Assembly (NCBI GenBank): GCA_016713865.1
Contig: JADJOG010000013.1
Span: forward strand, 26,133-90,132
DNA length: 64,000 nt
Source of the DNA: Flavobacteriales bacterium
GTDB taxonomy: Bacteria > Bacteroidota > Bacteroidia > Flavobacteriales_F > PHOS-HE28
Direction: 5' to 3'
In this document: in pieces, positions 25,681-33,917 of the stretch
Layout: each line of letters starts with the position of its first letter
How positions within the stretch are numbered: position 1 is the first letter of the stretch
Made by a program: the position numbers and the translations under genes
Notes under the pieces: model-generated
The model's database searches: none
What the model was told of the DNA's origin: nothing
What the model saw: the letters and a program-made list of their open reading frames with translations, nothing else

Positions 25681-26669
25681 TTCCGCACGTAGCCTTCGAA
25701 GGAGAAATGCTCCTTCTCATTCAGCTCCTCGGCCGTGAGCGACTTGAAGTAGTCGTAGGTGATCTTCAGCCCCTCGGCGCGTGCCACCTTCGGTTCCCAG
25801 TTCAGCAGCTTCCGCGCGCGCGTGATGTCCGGCTGGCGCTGCATGGGATCATCCTTCGGCAGTTCCTTGTACACCACTTTCTGCGTGGTGCCGGTGAGCT
25901 TGATGATCTCCTCGGCGAATTGCGCGATGGTGATCTCGCTGGGGTTGCCCACGTTCACCGGACCAGCGTAATCGCTCAAGAGCAAGCGGTAGATGCCTTC
26001 GACCAGATCATCGACGTAGCAGAACGAGCGCGTTTGCGAGCCATCGCCGAACACGGTGAGGTCTTCGCCGCGCAGGGCTTGGCCGATGAATGCGGGCAGC
26101 ACACGACCGTCGTTCAGTCGCATACGCGGACCGTAAGTGTTGAAGATGCGCACGATGCGCGTCTCCAACCCGTGATAAGTGTGGTAGGCCATGGTGATGG
26201 CCTCTTGGAATCGCTTGGCCTCATCGTACACGCCGCGAGGACCAATGGGGTTCACGTGGCCCCAATAGCTCTCCGTTTGCGGATGCACTTGCGGATCGCC
26301 GTACACCTCGCTGGTGCTGGCCACCAGGATGCGCGCCTTCTTGGCCATGGCAAGGCCGAGCAGGTTGTGCGTGCCCAGTGACCCCACCTTCAAGGTCTGG
26401 ATCGGGATCTTCAGGTAATCGATAGGCGATGCAGGCGACGCGAAGTGCAGGATGTACTTCAGCTCGCCGGGCACATGCACAAACTTGGAAACATCGTGGT
26501 TGTAAAACTCGAACTGCTCCAGCTTGAAGAGGTGCTCGATGTTCTTGAGCCGCCCCGTGATGAGGTTGTCCATGCCGATGACATGGTAGCCCTCCTTGAT
26601 GAAGCGGTCGCAGAGGTGCGAGCCGAGGAATCCGGCGGCACCGGTGATGAGGACTCGTTCGCGTTGCAT
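25677..26669 (-). CDS. UDP-glucuronate decarboxylase (UDP-xylose synthase)
   Basis: A 330-residue extended SDR of the UXS type, which converts UDP-glucuronate to UDP-xylose. Motifs: RVLITGAAGFLGSHLCDRFI (NAD site), GMDNLITGR, YILHFASPASPIDYL, VASTSEVYGDPQVHPQ, catalytic GPRGVYDEAKRFQEA (YxxxK), RIFNTYGPRMRLNDGRV and FCYVDDLVEGIYRLL. SPASPxxY and RMxxNDGRV are strong UXS markers. It lies just downstream of UDP-glucose dehydrogenase on the same strand, so the two form a UDP-glucose to UDP-xylose pair. Confidence 0.93.
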   Translation of the reverse strand: MQRERVLITGAAGFLGSHLCDRFIKEGYHVIGMDNLITGRLKNIEHLFKLEQFEFYNHDVSKFVHVPGELKYILHFASPASPIDYLKIPIQTLKVGSLGTHNLLGLAMAKKARILVASTSEVYGDPQVHPQTESYWGHVNPIGPRGVYDEAKRFQEAITMAYHTYHGLETRIVRIFNTYGPRMRLNDGRVLPAFIGQALRGEDLTVFGDGSQTRSFCYVDDLVEGIYRLLLSDYAGPVNVGNPSEITIAQFAEEIIKLTGTTQKVVYKELPKDDPMQRQPDITRARKLLNWEPKVARAEGLKITYDYFKSLTAEELNEKEHFSFEGYVRK

Positions 26670-26750
26670 GATCAGAACATTAGTTGATCAGAAAATCAGA
26701 CAATGAAAATGCCCTTCCCGCCGATCATCTGATTGTCTGATCATCTGATC
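26670..26750. repeat. Intergenic quasi-periodic inverted repeat between ugd and UXS gene
   Basis: Arm 26686-26704 (GATCAGAAAATCAGACAAT) and arm 26732-26750 are inverted copies matching at 17 of 19 positions. Each side also repeats with a 16-base period: GATCAGAA at 26670 and 26686, and GATCATCTGAT at 26723 and 26739. It fills the gap between two same-strand genes, like the one between sucA and sucB, though the words differ. Confidence 0.7.
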
Positions 26751-26755
26751 GCATT

Positions 26756-28087
26756 TCAGGCACTCACGTGCTTCTTCGCTCCCACCGTCTGCCGCCCCAC
26801 GCTCACGTACGTGAATCCGAGCTTCTCCATCTCGTCGAGCTCGTAAAGGTTGCGGCCGTCGAAGATGGTCTTCTCCTTCAGCAGCTCGGCCACGCGCTTG
26901 AAGTCGGGCGTGCGGAAGAGCGACCACTCCGTAGCGATGATGAGCGCGTCAGCGCCCTGGAGCGCTTCGTACTCATCCTTGGCGAAGTTCATCTTGTCGC
27001 CCTTCAGCTTCTTCACGTTGGGCATGGCTTCGGGGTCGAAGGCTGTTACGGTAGCACCAGCGGCTACCAGTTCATCGATCACGTACAAGGCGGGCGCCTC
27101 ACGGATGTCGTCGGTATCGGGCTTGAAGGCGAGGCCCCACAAGGCGAAGTGCTTGCCCTTGAGATCTCCGAATTGGCTCTTGATCTTGGGGATGATCGAG
27201 GTCTTCTGGTCCTCATTCACCTCCATCACGGCCTTGATGATCTGGAACTCGTAGCCGGCATCGTTGCCGCTCTTGGCCAGTGCCTGCACATCCTTGGGGA
27301 AGCAGCTGCCGCCATAGCCAATGCCGGGGAAGAGGAAGCGCTTGCCGATGCGGCTATCCGTGCCGATGCCGATGCGCACCTTATCAACGTCAGCGCCCAC
27401 GCGCTCGCAGAAGTTCGCGATCTCGTTCATGAACGTGATCTTGGTGGCGAGGAAGGCGTTGGCGGCGTACTTCGTCAATTCAGCGCTGCGCTCATCCATG
27501 AAGATGATCGGATTGCCTTGGCGCACGAAGGGCTTGTAGAGGTCCTCCATCACCTTCTGCGCACGGGCGCTGCTGGTACCCACCACCACGCGGTCGGGCT
27601 TAAGGAAATCATCCACAGCGAATCCTTCGCGCAGGAACTCGGGATTGCTCACCACGTCGAAGAGGTCCGTCTTGGCATGCTTCGCCAGCGCGGCGTGCAC
27701 CTTCTCCGAGGTGCCAACAGGCACGGTGCTCTTGTCCACGATCACCTTGTAGTCGGTGATGATCCTGCCCAAATCGTCGGCTACACCGAGCACGTACTTC
27801 AGGTCGGCGCTGCCGTCTTCGCCGGGAGGCGTGGGGAGCGCGAGGAAGATGATCTGCGCATCCTTGATGGCGCTGGCCAGATCGGTGGTGAAGTGCAAGC
27901 GCCCTTGGCGGATGTTGCGCTCGAAGAGCACATCGAGGTGCGGCTCATAGATGGGCACCTTGCCATCCTTCATCATCTGCACCTTGTTGGCGTCGATGTC
28001 CACGCAGATCACGTGGTTGCCGGTCTCGGCGAAGCAGGTTCCTGTAACGAGGCCTACGTATCCTGTTCCTACTACTGCGATGTTCAT
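26756..28087 (-). CDS. ugd: UDP-glucose 6-dehydrogenase
   Basis: A 443-residue nucleotide-sugar dehydrogenase producing UDP-glucuronate from UDP-glucose. Motifs: MNIAVVGTGYVGLVTGTCFA (NAD site), ICVDIDANKVQMMKDG, LALPTPPGEDGSADL, VDKSTVPVGTSEKVH, NPEFLREGFAVDDFLKPDR, AELTKYAANAFLATKITFMN and catalytic GYGGSCFPKDVQAL near residue 258. STVPVGT and NPEFLREG distinguish it from the UDP-N-acetylhexosamine enzyme at 20.9 kb. It supplies the substrate of the UXS downstream, and lies downstream of the WbpE-like aminotransferase gene. Confidence 0.95.
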   Translation of the reverse strand: MNIAVVGTGYVGLVTGTCFAETGNHVICVDIDANKVQMMKDGKVPIYEPHLDVLFERNIRQGRLHFTTDLASAIKDAQIIFLALPTPPGEDGSADLKYVLGVADDLGRIITDYKVIVDKSTVPVGTSEKVHAALAKHAKTDLFDVVSNPEFLREGFAVDDFLKPDRVVVGTSSARAQKVMEDLYKPFVRQGNPIIFMDERSAELTKYAANAFLATKITFMNEIANFCERVGADVDKVRIGIGTDSRIGKRFLFPGIGYGGSCFPKDVQALAKSGNDAGYEFQIIKAVMEVNEDQKTSIIPKIKSQFGDLKGKHFALWGLAFKPDTDDIREAPALYVIDELVAAGATVTAFDPEAMPNVKKLKGDKMNFAKDEYEALQGADALIIATEWSLFRTPDFKRVAELLKEKTIFDGRNLYELDEMEKLGFTYVSVGRQTVGAKKHVSA

Positions 28088-28162
28088 CCGTTGGCGGAGG
28101 TTGGGGGTTGAGGGCTGGGCGGGGTGAGGCTTGGCGAACTGCCAGATGCCCCTGCCTACTGC

Positions 28163-29300
28163 CTACTTGTTATTTTGGAAGAAAGCCTTCACGGCCGATG
28201 TGATGTGCGCCAGCTGCTGCTGATCGAGCTCGGTGCTCATGGGTAGGGAGAGCACTTCGTGGGTGATTGATTCGGTCACGGGCAATGATCCTTCCGCGAA
28301 GCGGGCGGTCTTGTACGCATTCTGCAGGTGGCAGGGTACAGGATAGTAGATCATTGCTGGTACGCCCCGCTCTTCCAGGTGCTTGCGAAGCGCTTCGCGC
28401 TTTCCATCCGCCACCTTGAGGGTGTACTGGTGGAAAACATGGGTGCTGCTCTTGCTGCGCTCTGGTGTTGTGAGACCAACGATGCCGGCAAAGGCCTTAT
28501 CGTACGTTGAGGCGGCCGAGTTCCGCGCGGCGGCGTATTCGTCCAAACGGCGCAGCTTGATGCGCAGCACAGCGGCTTGCAGCGAGTCAAGTCGGCTGTT
28601 CACGCCCACCACCTCATGGTAGTAGCGCTGGTCGCTGCCGTGGTTGCACACGCGGCGGATCTTCTTGGCCAGCTCATCATCGTTGGTGAAGAGCGCGCCG
28701 CCATCGCCGTAGCAGCCCAGGTTCTTGCTGGGGAAGAAACTCGTGGTGCCGATGTGGCCGATGGTGCCGGCCTTCTTCTTCGTTCCATTACTGAAGGTGT
28801 AATCGCTACCGATTGCTTGGCAATTATCCTCGATCACGAAGAGCTTATGCTCTTGGGCGATGGCCATGATGGCCTCCATGTCGGCCGTCTGCCCGAAGAG
28901 GTGAACGGGAACGATGGCCTTTGTCTTCGGAGTGATCTTGCGCTTGATGTCCTCCGGATCGATGTTGAAGGTGCCGGGCAGTACATCGGCGAAGACCGGT
29001 GTGATGCCCAAGAGCGCGACCACCTCAACCGTAGCCACGAAGGTGAATGATGCGGTTATGATCTCGTCGCCCGGCTGCAGGCCCAAAGCCATCATGGCGA
29101 TCTGCAACGCGTCGGTGCCATTCGCGCATCCGATCACGTGCTTGGCACCGAGGTAAGTGGCCAATTCCTTCTCGAAATCCTTCACCTCGGGACCGTTGAT
29201 GAAAGCTGCCGTTTCGATCACGCGGCGCTGGGCGGCGTCCACCTCATCCTCGATCTTCCAGGTACTGGCTCACGAGATCCACCATCTGGATGGGCCTCAT
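28163..29300 (-). CDS. DegT/DnrJ/EryC1 aminotransferase, WbpE-like (one frameshift)
   Basis: A PLP-dependent nucleotide-sugar aminotransferase of about 378 residues. Motifs: INGPEVKDFEKELATYLGAK, GCANGTDALQIAMMALGL, SFTFVATVEVVALLGITPVF, VIEDNCQAIGSDY (PLP-ring Asp), SFFPSKNLGCYGDGGA (Schiff-base Lys) and NSRLDSLQAAVLRIKLRRLD. With the WbpB- and WbpD-like genes it likely makes the 3-amino intermediate (WbpE role). The first residues (MRPIQMVDLVSQYL) lie in another frame and join to KIEDEVDAAQRRV if one extra G near 29262 is dropped. Starts at 29300 or 29318 are both possible. A -7-like box lies at 29345-29352. Confidence 0.9.
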
Positions 29301-29344
29301 CGTTGCGGTGGTTTCCATGTCAGTATGCTCGCTAAAAGCGGCGG

Positions 29345-29352
29345 CGAAGATA
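29345..29352 (-). promoter_or_regulatory. Putative -7 promoter element (TATCTTCG, minus strand)
   Basis: On the minus strand this reads TATCTTCG, 26-44 bases upstream of the candidate aminotransferase starts. It is back-to-back with the plus-strand box at 29399-29406 in the same short divergent intergenic region. Confidence 0.45.
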
Positions 29353-29398
29353 GACCTCCCCTTGCGCTCCGGAGCACGGCCTCGGCTTGCTCCAACGT

Positions 29399-29406
29399 TA
29401 CTTTCG
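29399..29406 (+). promoter_or_regulatory. Putative -7 promoter element (TACTTTCG)
   Basis: TACTTTCG, 15 bases before the ATG of the outer-membrane protein at 29422; identical to the box at 9419-9426. Confidence 0.42.
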
Positions 29407-29421
29407 CCCGCCTGCCGCCGC

Positions 29422-30177
29422 ATGAGAGCCCTGATCCTTTTCGTCTTGCTAGGCCTGCTCGCCAGCAGTGCCGCAGGCCAGCGCAACACATCGATACGCG
29501 ACAGCAGCATCGCTCTTGTGGCCGTGCAAGCCGGCTACGCGCACCAATGGCCCGGCGGCGACCTTGCAACACGCTTCGGCGCCAACAGCAACATCGGCCT
29601 GAGCGCTTACCGAAAGCTGCGCAGCAATTGGCTGCTGGGCGCCGAGGGCAGCTTCATCTTCGGCAATCAGGTACGTGAGCCGGGTATCCTGCGCAACGTG
29701 ATCAACAGCGCGGGCCAAGTGGTGGATCGCGAAGGCGCCATGGCCGATGTGTTCCTCTTCGAGCGCGGATGGACGGCCTTCGGTTTCGTGGGCCGCATGC
29801 TGCCCATCATCGGGCCCAATCCGAACAGCGGCCTGGTAGTCAAGATCGGCGGAGGATTCATGCAGCACAAGATCCGCGTCCAGACCCAGCAGAATGTCGT
29901 GCCGCAGCTCGAGGATGAGTACCTCGAAGGCTACGATCGGCTTACCGCAGGGCCTGCGGCGATGGCATACTTGGGCTACCATCACTTCGGCAATCGGCGC
30001 TTGATCAACTTCCACATCGGATTGGAGGTGATGGCCGGCTTCACTGAGCCTCTGCGCGCTTACAACTTCGATACGGAGCAGTACAACAGTGGTGGAAGGG
30101 TCGATCTCCTCTCAGGTGTGCGCCTCGGATGGAGCCTTCCGATCTACCGGCGCCTCGACGATCGCTTCCATTTCTGA
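29422..30177 (+). CDS. Putative outer-membrane beta-barrel protein
   Basis: A 251-residue protein with a signal peptide (MRALILFVLLGLLASSAAGQ). The mature part has alternating polar/hydrophobic strands ending in aromatic residues (ALVAVQAGYAHQWPGGDLAT, SNWLLGAEGSFIFG, VVKIGGGFMQHKIRV, NFHIGLEVMAGFTEPL) and a C-terminal RFHF, consistent with a small outer-membrane beta-barrel. No specific family was recognised. Its stop lies one base before the Kdo transferase ATG, so the two are likely co-expressed; a lipopolysaccharide-related role is conceivable but not shown. Confidence 0.8.
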   Translation: MRALILFVLLGLLASSAAGQRNTSIRDSSIALVAVQAGYAHQWPGGDLATRFGANSNIGLSAYRKLRSNWLLGAEGSFIFGNQVREPGILRNVINSAGQVVDREGAMADVFLFERGWTAFGFVGRMLPIIGPNPNSGLVVKIGGGFMQHKIRVQTQQNVVPQLEDEYLEGYDRLTAGPAAMAYLGYHHFGNRRLINFHIGLEVMAGFTEPLRAYNFDTEQYNSGGRVDLLSGVRLGWSLPIYRRLDDRFHF

Positions 30178-30178
30178 A

Positions 30179-31468
30179 ATGCCGCTGATCTACGACCTCG
30201 GATTGGGGCTCTACGGCTCGGGGATCCGTATCGCGCAACCGTTCTCAGCCAAGGCGAGCGCTTGGATCAATGGGCGACGCGGCTTATGGGAACGGCTCGA
30301 AGGGAAGCGAGGCAAGCTGCAGGGCTGCCTGTGGATGCATTGCGCCAGCGTTGGCGAATTCGAGCAAGGGCTGCCAGTGCTAGAGGCCATCAAGCGCGAG
30401 CGACCGGGAATGCCCGTGCTCATCACCTTCTTCAGCCCGAGCGGATACGAAGCGCGAAAGGATCATCCGCTGGCCGACCATGTGGAATATCTGCCGATGG
30501 ATTCCGCTGCGAATGCCGAGCGATTCATCAGCATCGTGCAGCCAGCAGCCGTGCTCTGGGTGCGCTATGAATTCTGGTTCCATTGGCTCAGGGCGCTCAA
30601 CTCCCAAAGGGTGCCCATCTATTTGATATCGGGCATCTTCCGCGATGACCAACCGTTCTTCAAATGGTACGGCGCCACGCACCGGGCCATGCTGCGCTTC
30701 TTCTCACGGTTGTTCGTGCAGGACGAAGCATCGCTAGAGCGATTGGCGGCACTTGGCATGGCCAACGCTTCTGTTTGCGGCGATACGCGATTCGATCGTG
30801 TGGACGCCATCGCGCGCAGCGGCGGAGCTTTCCCCATCGGCCAAGCCTATCACCGCGCAATGGATGCGCCTGTGCTCATAGCCGGTAGCACCTGGCCTGC
30901 CGACGAGCGCATGCTCGCGGAGGCATTCGAAGGCATGCGACAGCCGCCGCGTGTGATCGTGGCACCGCATGAGCCCACGCCCTCCGCGCTGGATCGGGTG
31001 CAGCGGGCATTCCAGAAACCCGTGATGCGATGGAGTGAGTTGGAGAGCACCATCGTTGCGGCACCTGTACCGGATGCGAGCCTACCCCCGGACGAGGACC
31101 CGTTCTTCGCGCGCACCTTGCTGGTTGATCGCATGGGCCTGCTGGCGCGGCTTTATCAGCACGCCGATGTGGCCTATGTGGGTGGCGGCTTCACCGATGG
31201 CATACACAGCATACTCGAGGCGGCAGCCTGGGGCAAGCCAGTGATCTTCGGGCCGCGGCATCGGAAATTCATCGAAGCACGAGGCTTGATTGATGCCGGT
31301 GGTGGCTTCGAAGTGAATGATGCAGCGGAGCTGCGCGAGGTGCTTACGCGATTGCTGCATGATCGCAATGCGCGCGAGGCTGCATCGGTTGCCGCGCTGG
31401 GCTATGTGCGCGAGCGCTTAGGCGCCACTGGCCGCATGGCCACAGCCATCATCGCTGATCTGCGATGA
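30179..31468 (+). CDS. waaA: 3-deoxy-D-manno-octulosonic acid (Kdo) transferase
   Basis: A 429-residue GT-B glycosyltransferase of the WaaA/KdtA type, attaching Kdo to lipid A precursor at the cytoplasmic face of the inner membrane. Motifs: N-terminal IYDLGLGLYGSGIRIA, catalytic MHCASVGEFEQGLP (the conserved Glu) near residue 60, VLITFFSPSGYEARKDHPLA, VLWVRYEFWFHWL, YLISGIFRDDQPFF and the C-terminal DVAYVGGGFTDGIHSILEAA. Length is normal. Its stop directly abuts the convergent gene's stop, with no space for a separate terminator. Confidence 0.94.
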   Translation: MPLIYDLGLGLYGSGIRIAQPFSAKASAWINGRRGLWERLEGKRGKLQGCLWMHCASVGEFEQGLPVLEAIKRERPGMPVLITFFSPSGYEARKDHPLADHVEYLPMDSAANAERFISIVQPAAVLWVRYEFWFHWLRALNSQRVPIYLISGIFRDDQPFFKWYGATHRAMLRFFSRLFVQDEASLERLAALGMANASVCGDTRFDRVDAIARSGGAFPIGQAYHRAMDAPVLIAGSTWPADERMLAEAFEGMRQPPRVIVAPHEPTPSALDRVQRAFQKPVMRWSELESTIVAAPVPDASLPPDEDPFFARTLLVDRMGLLARLYQHADVAYVGGGFTDGIHSILEAAAWGKPVIFGPRHRKFIEARGLIDAGGGFEVNDAAELREVLTRLLHDRNAREAASVAALGYVRERLGATGRMATAIIADLR

Positions 31469-33109
31469 TCACTTCTTCGTTTCCTGGATGAAGTCCAGCC
31501 GCACGGGCAAATACTCGAGCTCAATCATGGAATTCGTGCCGAACGCGGCATACTCATCGGGGCCAACAGGCGTGAGCTCCCAGCCGGCGATCAGCGCCTT
31601 GTCGTTGTCGCTGCGGAGCACCGGCTTCGTGCGATGCAGACCCTTCTCATCGAAGTAAGCATACACGGTGTAGTTGCCAGAGCTGGTTTTGGGAGCGATC
31701 CGTCCACCCGTTTTGCGCAGCTCCGCGACATTCTCATTGTCCCAGAGGAACAGATGCAGCTGGTCCTTGAAGACGACAGGTAACGCGCGACCTATGATCG
31801 GCTCATCCGTCACAGCCCACCGCTTGAACCAGGTGCTCCAAGTGACCTGCCCCTCCTTGCCTACGCAGCGCGCGAGCACCGGCCCGCGATAGAAGCGCTG
31901 GAAACGCTTGGCGGTTTCCGCATCCGTATGCACGGCAGAGAAAGCGATCTCATTCACGATGTAATAGCCGCCGTTGCCGCGCGGGAACAGCGCCACAACA
32001 TCGGTGGCTGAGCGCAAGCGTTTCTGCTCCTTCTTCCCGGTCTTCGCTTCCTGCTTGCTCTCATCAACACCAATGGCTTCCTCAGCCTCCAAGTCGGTGC
32101 CCTCGGCGAACGGCAGCAATTCAATGCCGCGCGCGCCGGCTTCAATCGAATCAATCCACGCGATGAAGTTGCCCAGCTTGCGCCCACCATTGGCGTAAAT
32201 GCCTGCATACGCCAAGCGCTGGCCCACATGCTGCAGGATGCCACCGGTGGGCGAGTAGCCCTCATCCATCCCGAATGGGAGCCGCGACAGTTCATCAGCA
32301 TTAATACGATGCAGGGCCACATCGGCTCCATCGCTCGTTTCGCTCTTCCGCCGCTTGATCACGAGATAAGCCGTTCCGCGACCATCAATCGCCGCGCTGA
32401 GCACCTCGTTCTGGCCATCACCATCCATTCGCAGGATGTGCTGCCATTTCACGTTCATCTGCTTGTCAACAGCGGCCAGCAGGTAGAAGGGCTGACCATC
32501 GTTGCTGCCCCGCATCTCTGGGCTGTGGATCAGCAGGTGCGAGGAATCCGGCGCGATGACCGTGCTCCATTTATCGCGCGTGGCATTGCCAGCCTTCGCA
32601 TACAGGGCTTGACGCTCTTTCGCTTCAACCGGGAAGGCGCACAGCCTATCGAATGCCGGTGGTTGGCGCGTGAGGTTGGGGTCGATATGTTGATAGTACA
32701 GCGCCACCTCCTCTTGCCCAGCAGTGCGCGCGATCAATGTGGGCTTGCGATCCATCACCACAAGATCCTCGAGCAGCAGCCGCTCTTTGCCGCGCCGCTC
32801 CAGCACCAGTTCCAAGCTGCGCTCGTAGGTGAGCTTGGCACGATCATAGGCATCGAGGCGCGGGCTCTGCTTGGTGAAGGCCTTGGTATCGAAGTCCGGG
32901 CTGCGGAGCACGATGTAGGTGGAAGGGCTGCCGCGCACGATGCGATAGGGCATCATCGAGGGATCAGGCTTGTGCTTCTCGCCGATGCGAGCCTTCACCT
33001 TCAGGCGATCCTCGGTTTTCGCCGCCGGCTGCGCGAATGCGACGGGCGAGAGGAAAATAAGCGCGAGCAAAGTGGCGTGTAAACGTGGCATGCGTGCGGT
33101 CTTTTTCAT
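31469..33109 (-). CDS. Large secreted protein of unknown function
   Basis: A 546-residue protein with a signal peptide (MKKTARMPRLHATLLALIFL, then SPVAFAQ). The mature sequence has a roughly repeated beta pattern (STVIAPDSSHLLIHSPEMR, LLAAVDKQMNVKWQHILRM, RGTAYLVIKRRKSE, GGYYIVNEIAFSAVH), suggesting a beta-propeller-like fold, plus a charged stretch near residue 370 (DESKQEAKTGKKEQKRLRS). No T9SS sorting domain, lipobox or catalytic motif is visible. Start chosen at the ATG giving a signal peptide, ten bases after a -7-like box. Similar large secreted proteins are common in Bacteroidota, but I cannot name the family. Confidence 0.78.
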   Translation of the reverse strand: MKKTARMPRLHATLLALIFLSPVAFAQPAAKTEDRLKVKARIGEKHKPDPSMMPYRIVRGSPSTYIVLRSPDFDTKAFTKQSPRLDAYDRAKLTYERSLELVLERRGKERLLLEDLVVMDRKPTLIARTAGQEEVALYYQHIDPNLTRQPPAFDRLCAFPVEAKERQALYAKAGNATRDKWSTVIAPDSSHLLIHSPEMRGSNDGQPFYLLAAVDKQMNVKWQHILRMDGDGQNEVLSAAIDGRGTAYLVIKRRKSETSDGADVALHRINADELSRLPFGMDEGYSPTGGILQHVGQRLAYAGIYANGGRKLGNFIAWIDSIEAGARGIELLPFAEGTDLEAEEAIGVDESKQEAKTGKKEQKRLRSATDVVALFPRGNGGYYIVNEIAFSAVHTDAETAKRFQRFYRGPVLARCVGKEGQVTWSTWFKRWAVTDEPIIGRALPVVFKDQLHLFLWDNENVAELRKTGGRIAPKTSSGNYTVYAYFDEKGLHRTKPVLRSDNDKALIAGWELTPVGPDEYAAFGTNSMIELEYLPVRLDFIQETKK

Positions 33110-33118
33110 TGCGGGGCG

Positions 33119-33126
33119 TGAAAGTA
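33119..33126 (-). promoter_or_regulatory. Putative -7 promoter element (TACTTTCA, minus strand)
   Basis: On the minus strand this reads TACTTTCA, 9 bases upstream of the ATG at 33109; seven of eight positions match the TACTTTCG boxes elsewhere in the window. Confidence 0.33.
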
Positions 33127-33161
33127 GGGCGGTGGCGCTAGCGAACTCGGTGCCACGATGA

Positions 33162-33502
33162 TCAACGCAGCTTCGCATTGCCACGATGGCGCTCCTGATC
33201 GCGGAGGGCCTTGGCCTTCATGCGCCTGTCCCAGGCGGCTTGCATATCCGTTTCGGTCTGGTTGGCCAGGCATAGCAAAACGAAGAGCACATCGGCCAGC
33301 TCCTCGCCCAGGTCCTTTCCCCTATCGCTCTCTTTCTCGCTCTGCTCGCCGTAGCGCCGGGCTAGGATCCGCGCCACCTCTCCCACCTCTTCGGCAAGCA
33401 TAGCCATGTTGGTGAGCGGGTCGAAATAGCGCACCCCATGCGCTGCTATCCAGGCATCCACCTCGGCCGATAGCGTCTTGATGGGGGCTTGCTTATATCC
33501 AT
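33162..33502 (-). CDS. MazG-like nucleotide pyrophosphohydrolase (one frameshift)
   Basis: A short all-helical protein of about 113 residues, matching small MazG/RS21-C6-like house-cleaning pyrophosphatases that hydrolyse non-canonical NTPs. The metal-binding pattern is visible: MAMLAEEVGEVARILARRYG (ExxE) and GEELADVLFVLLCLANQTE (ExxD). The unbroken frame starts at 33461, but coding sequence continues from an ATG at 33502 (MDISKPPIKTLSAEVDAW) if one C is added to a five-C run (GGGGG at 33484-33488 on the plus strand). This homopolymer deletion is almost certainly a sequencing error. Confidence 0.85.
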
Positions 33503-33524
33503 GGATTCCCTAGTTTCGTTCGCC

Positions 33525-33917
33525 ATGATCAGCCGGGTTTTCCACAAAGGTCTGTGTCCAGCCGTATTGGCGAGGCTTGCCATGCTCATCATCTTGCTGA
33601 TGGGTTCGCTCGAGAGCCGCAGCCAGCATCTTGTGCAGGCGGCAGTGGATGGAATCACGGATGCCCACCATGCCCGTGAGGCAAGCTTGATCATGCAGCA
33701 ACAGGATGGCGTGCTCATGGCGCGGTTCGATGCGCTCACACGCAACATGATGCTGCATGTATCGCCATCGAGCGCGATCGACGCGGCCGCGATCAATGGC
33801 TTGCTGGCCAACCTCAACATCCGGATCCGCTGCTTCAGCCGCAAGGATTCGCGCGAAGGACCGTTCCGCCACATCGACGCCGAGCGATGCAGCGATAATC
33901 CAATGCCGGAGCGATGA
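33525..33917 (+). CDS. Small secreted hypothetical protein
   Basis: A 130-residue protein with an N-terminal hydrophobic stretch (LARLAMLIILLMGSLESRSQ) that reads as a signal peptide, a helical middle (AAVDGITDAHHAREASLIMQ) and a basic/Cys C-terminus (LNIRIRCFSRKDSREGPF). No family recognised. An upstream ATG at 33501 is possible but overlaps the MazG-like start codon on the other strand. Its stop overlaps the ATG of the next T9SS gene (ATGA), supporting it as a real gene translated with its neighbour. Confidence 0.6.
   Translation: MISRVFHKGLCPAVLARLAMLIILLMGSLESRSQHLVQAAVDGITDAHHAREASLIMQQQDGVLMARFDALTRNMMLHVSPSSAIDAAAINGLLANLNIRIRCFSRKDSREGPFRHIDAERCSDNPMPER

Noticed and set aside
26768..28111. 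A 447-codon open frame opposite ugd
   Set aside because: Antisense to a full-length UDP-glucose dehydrogenase with all motifs.
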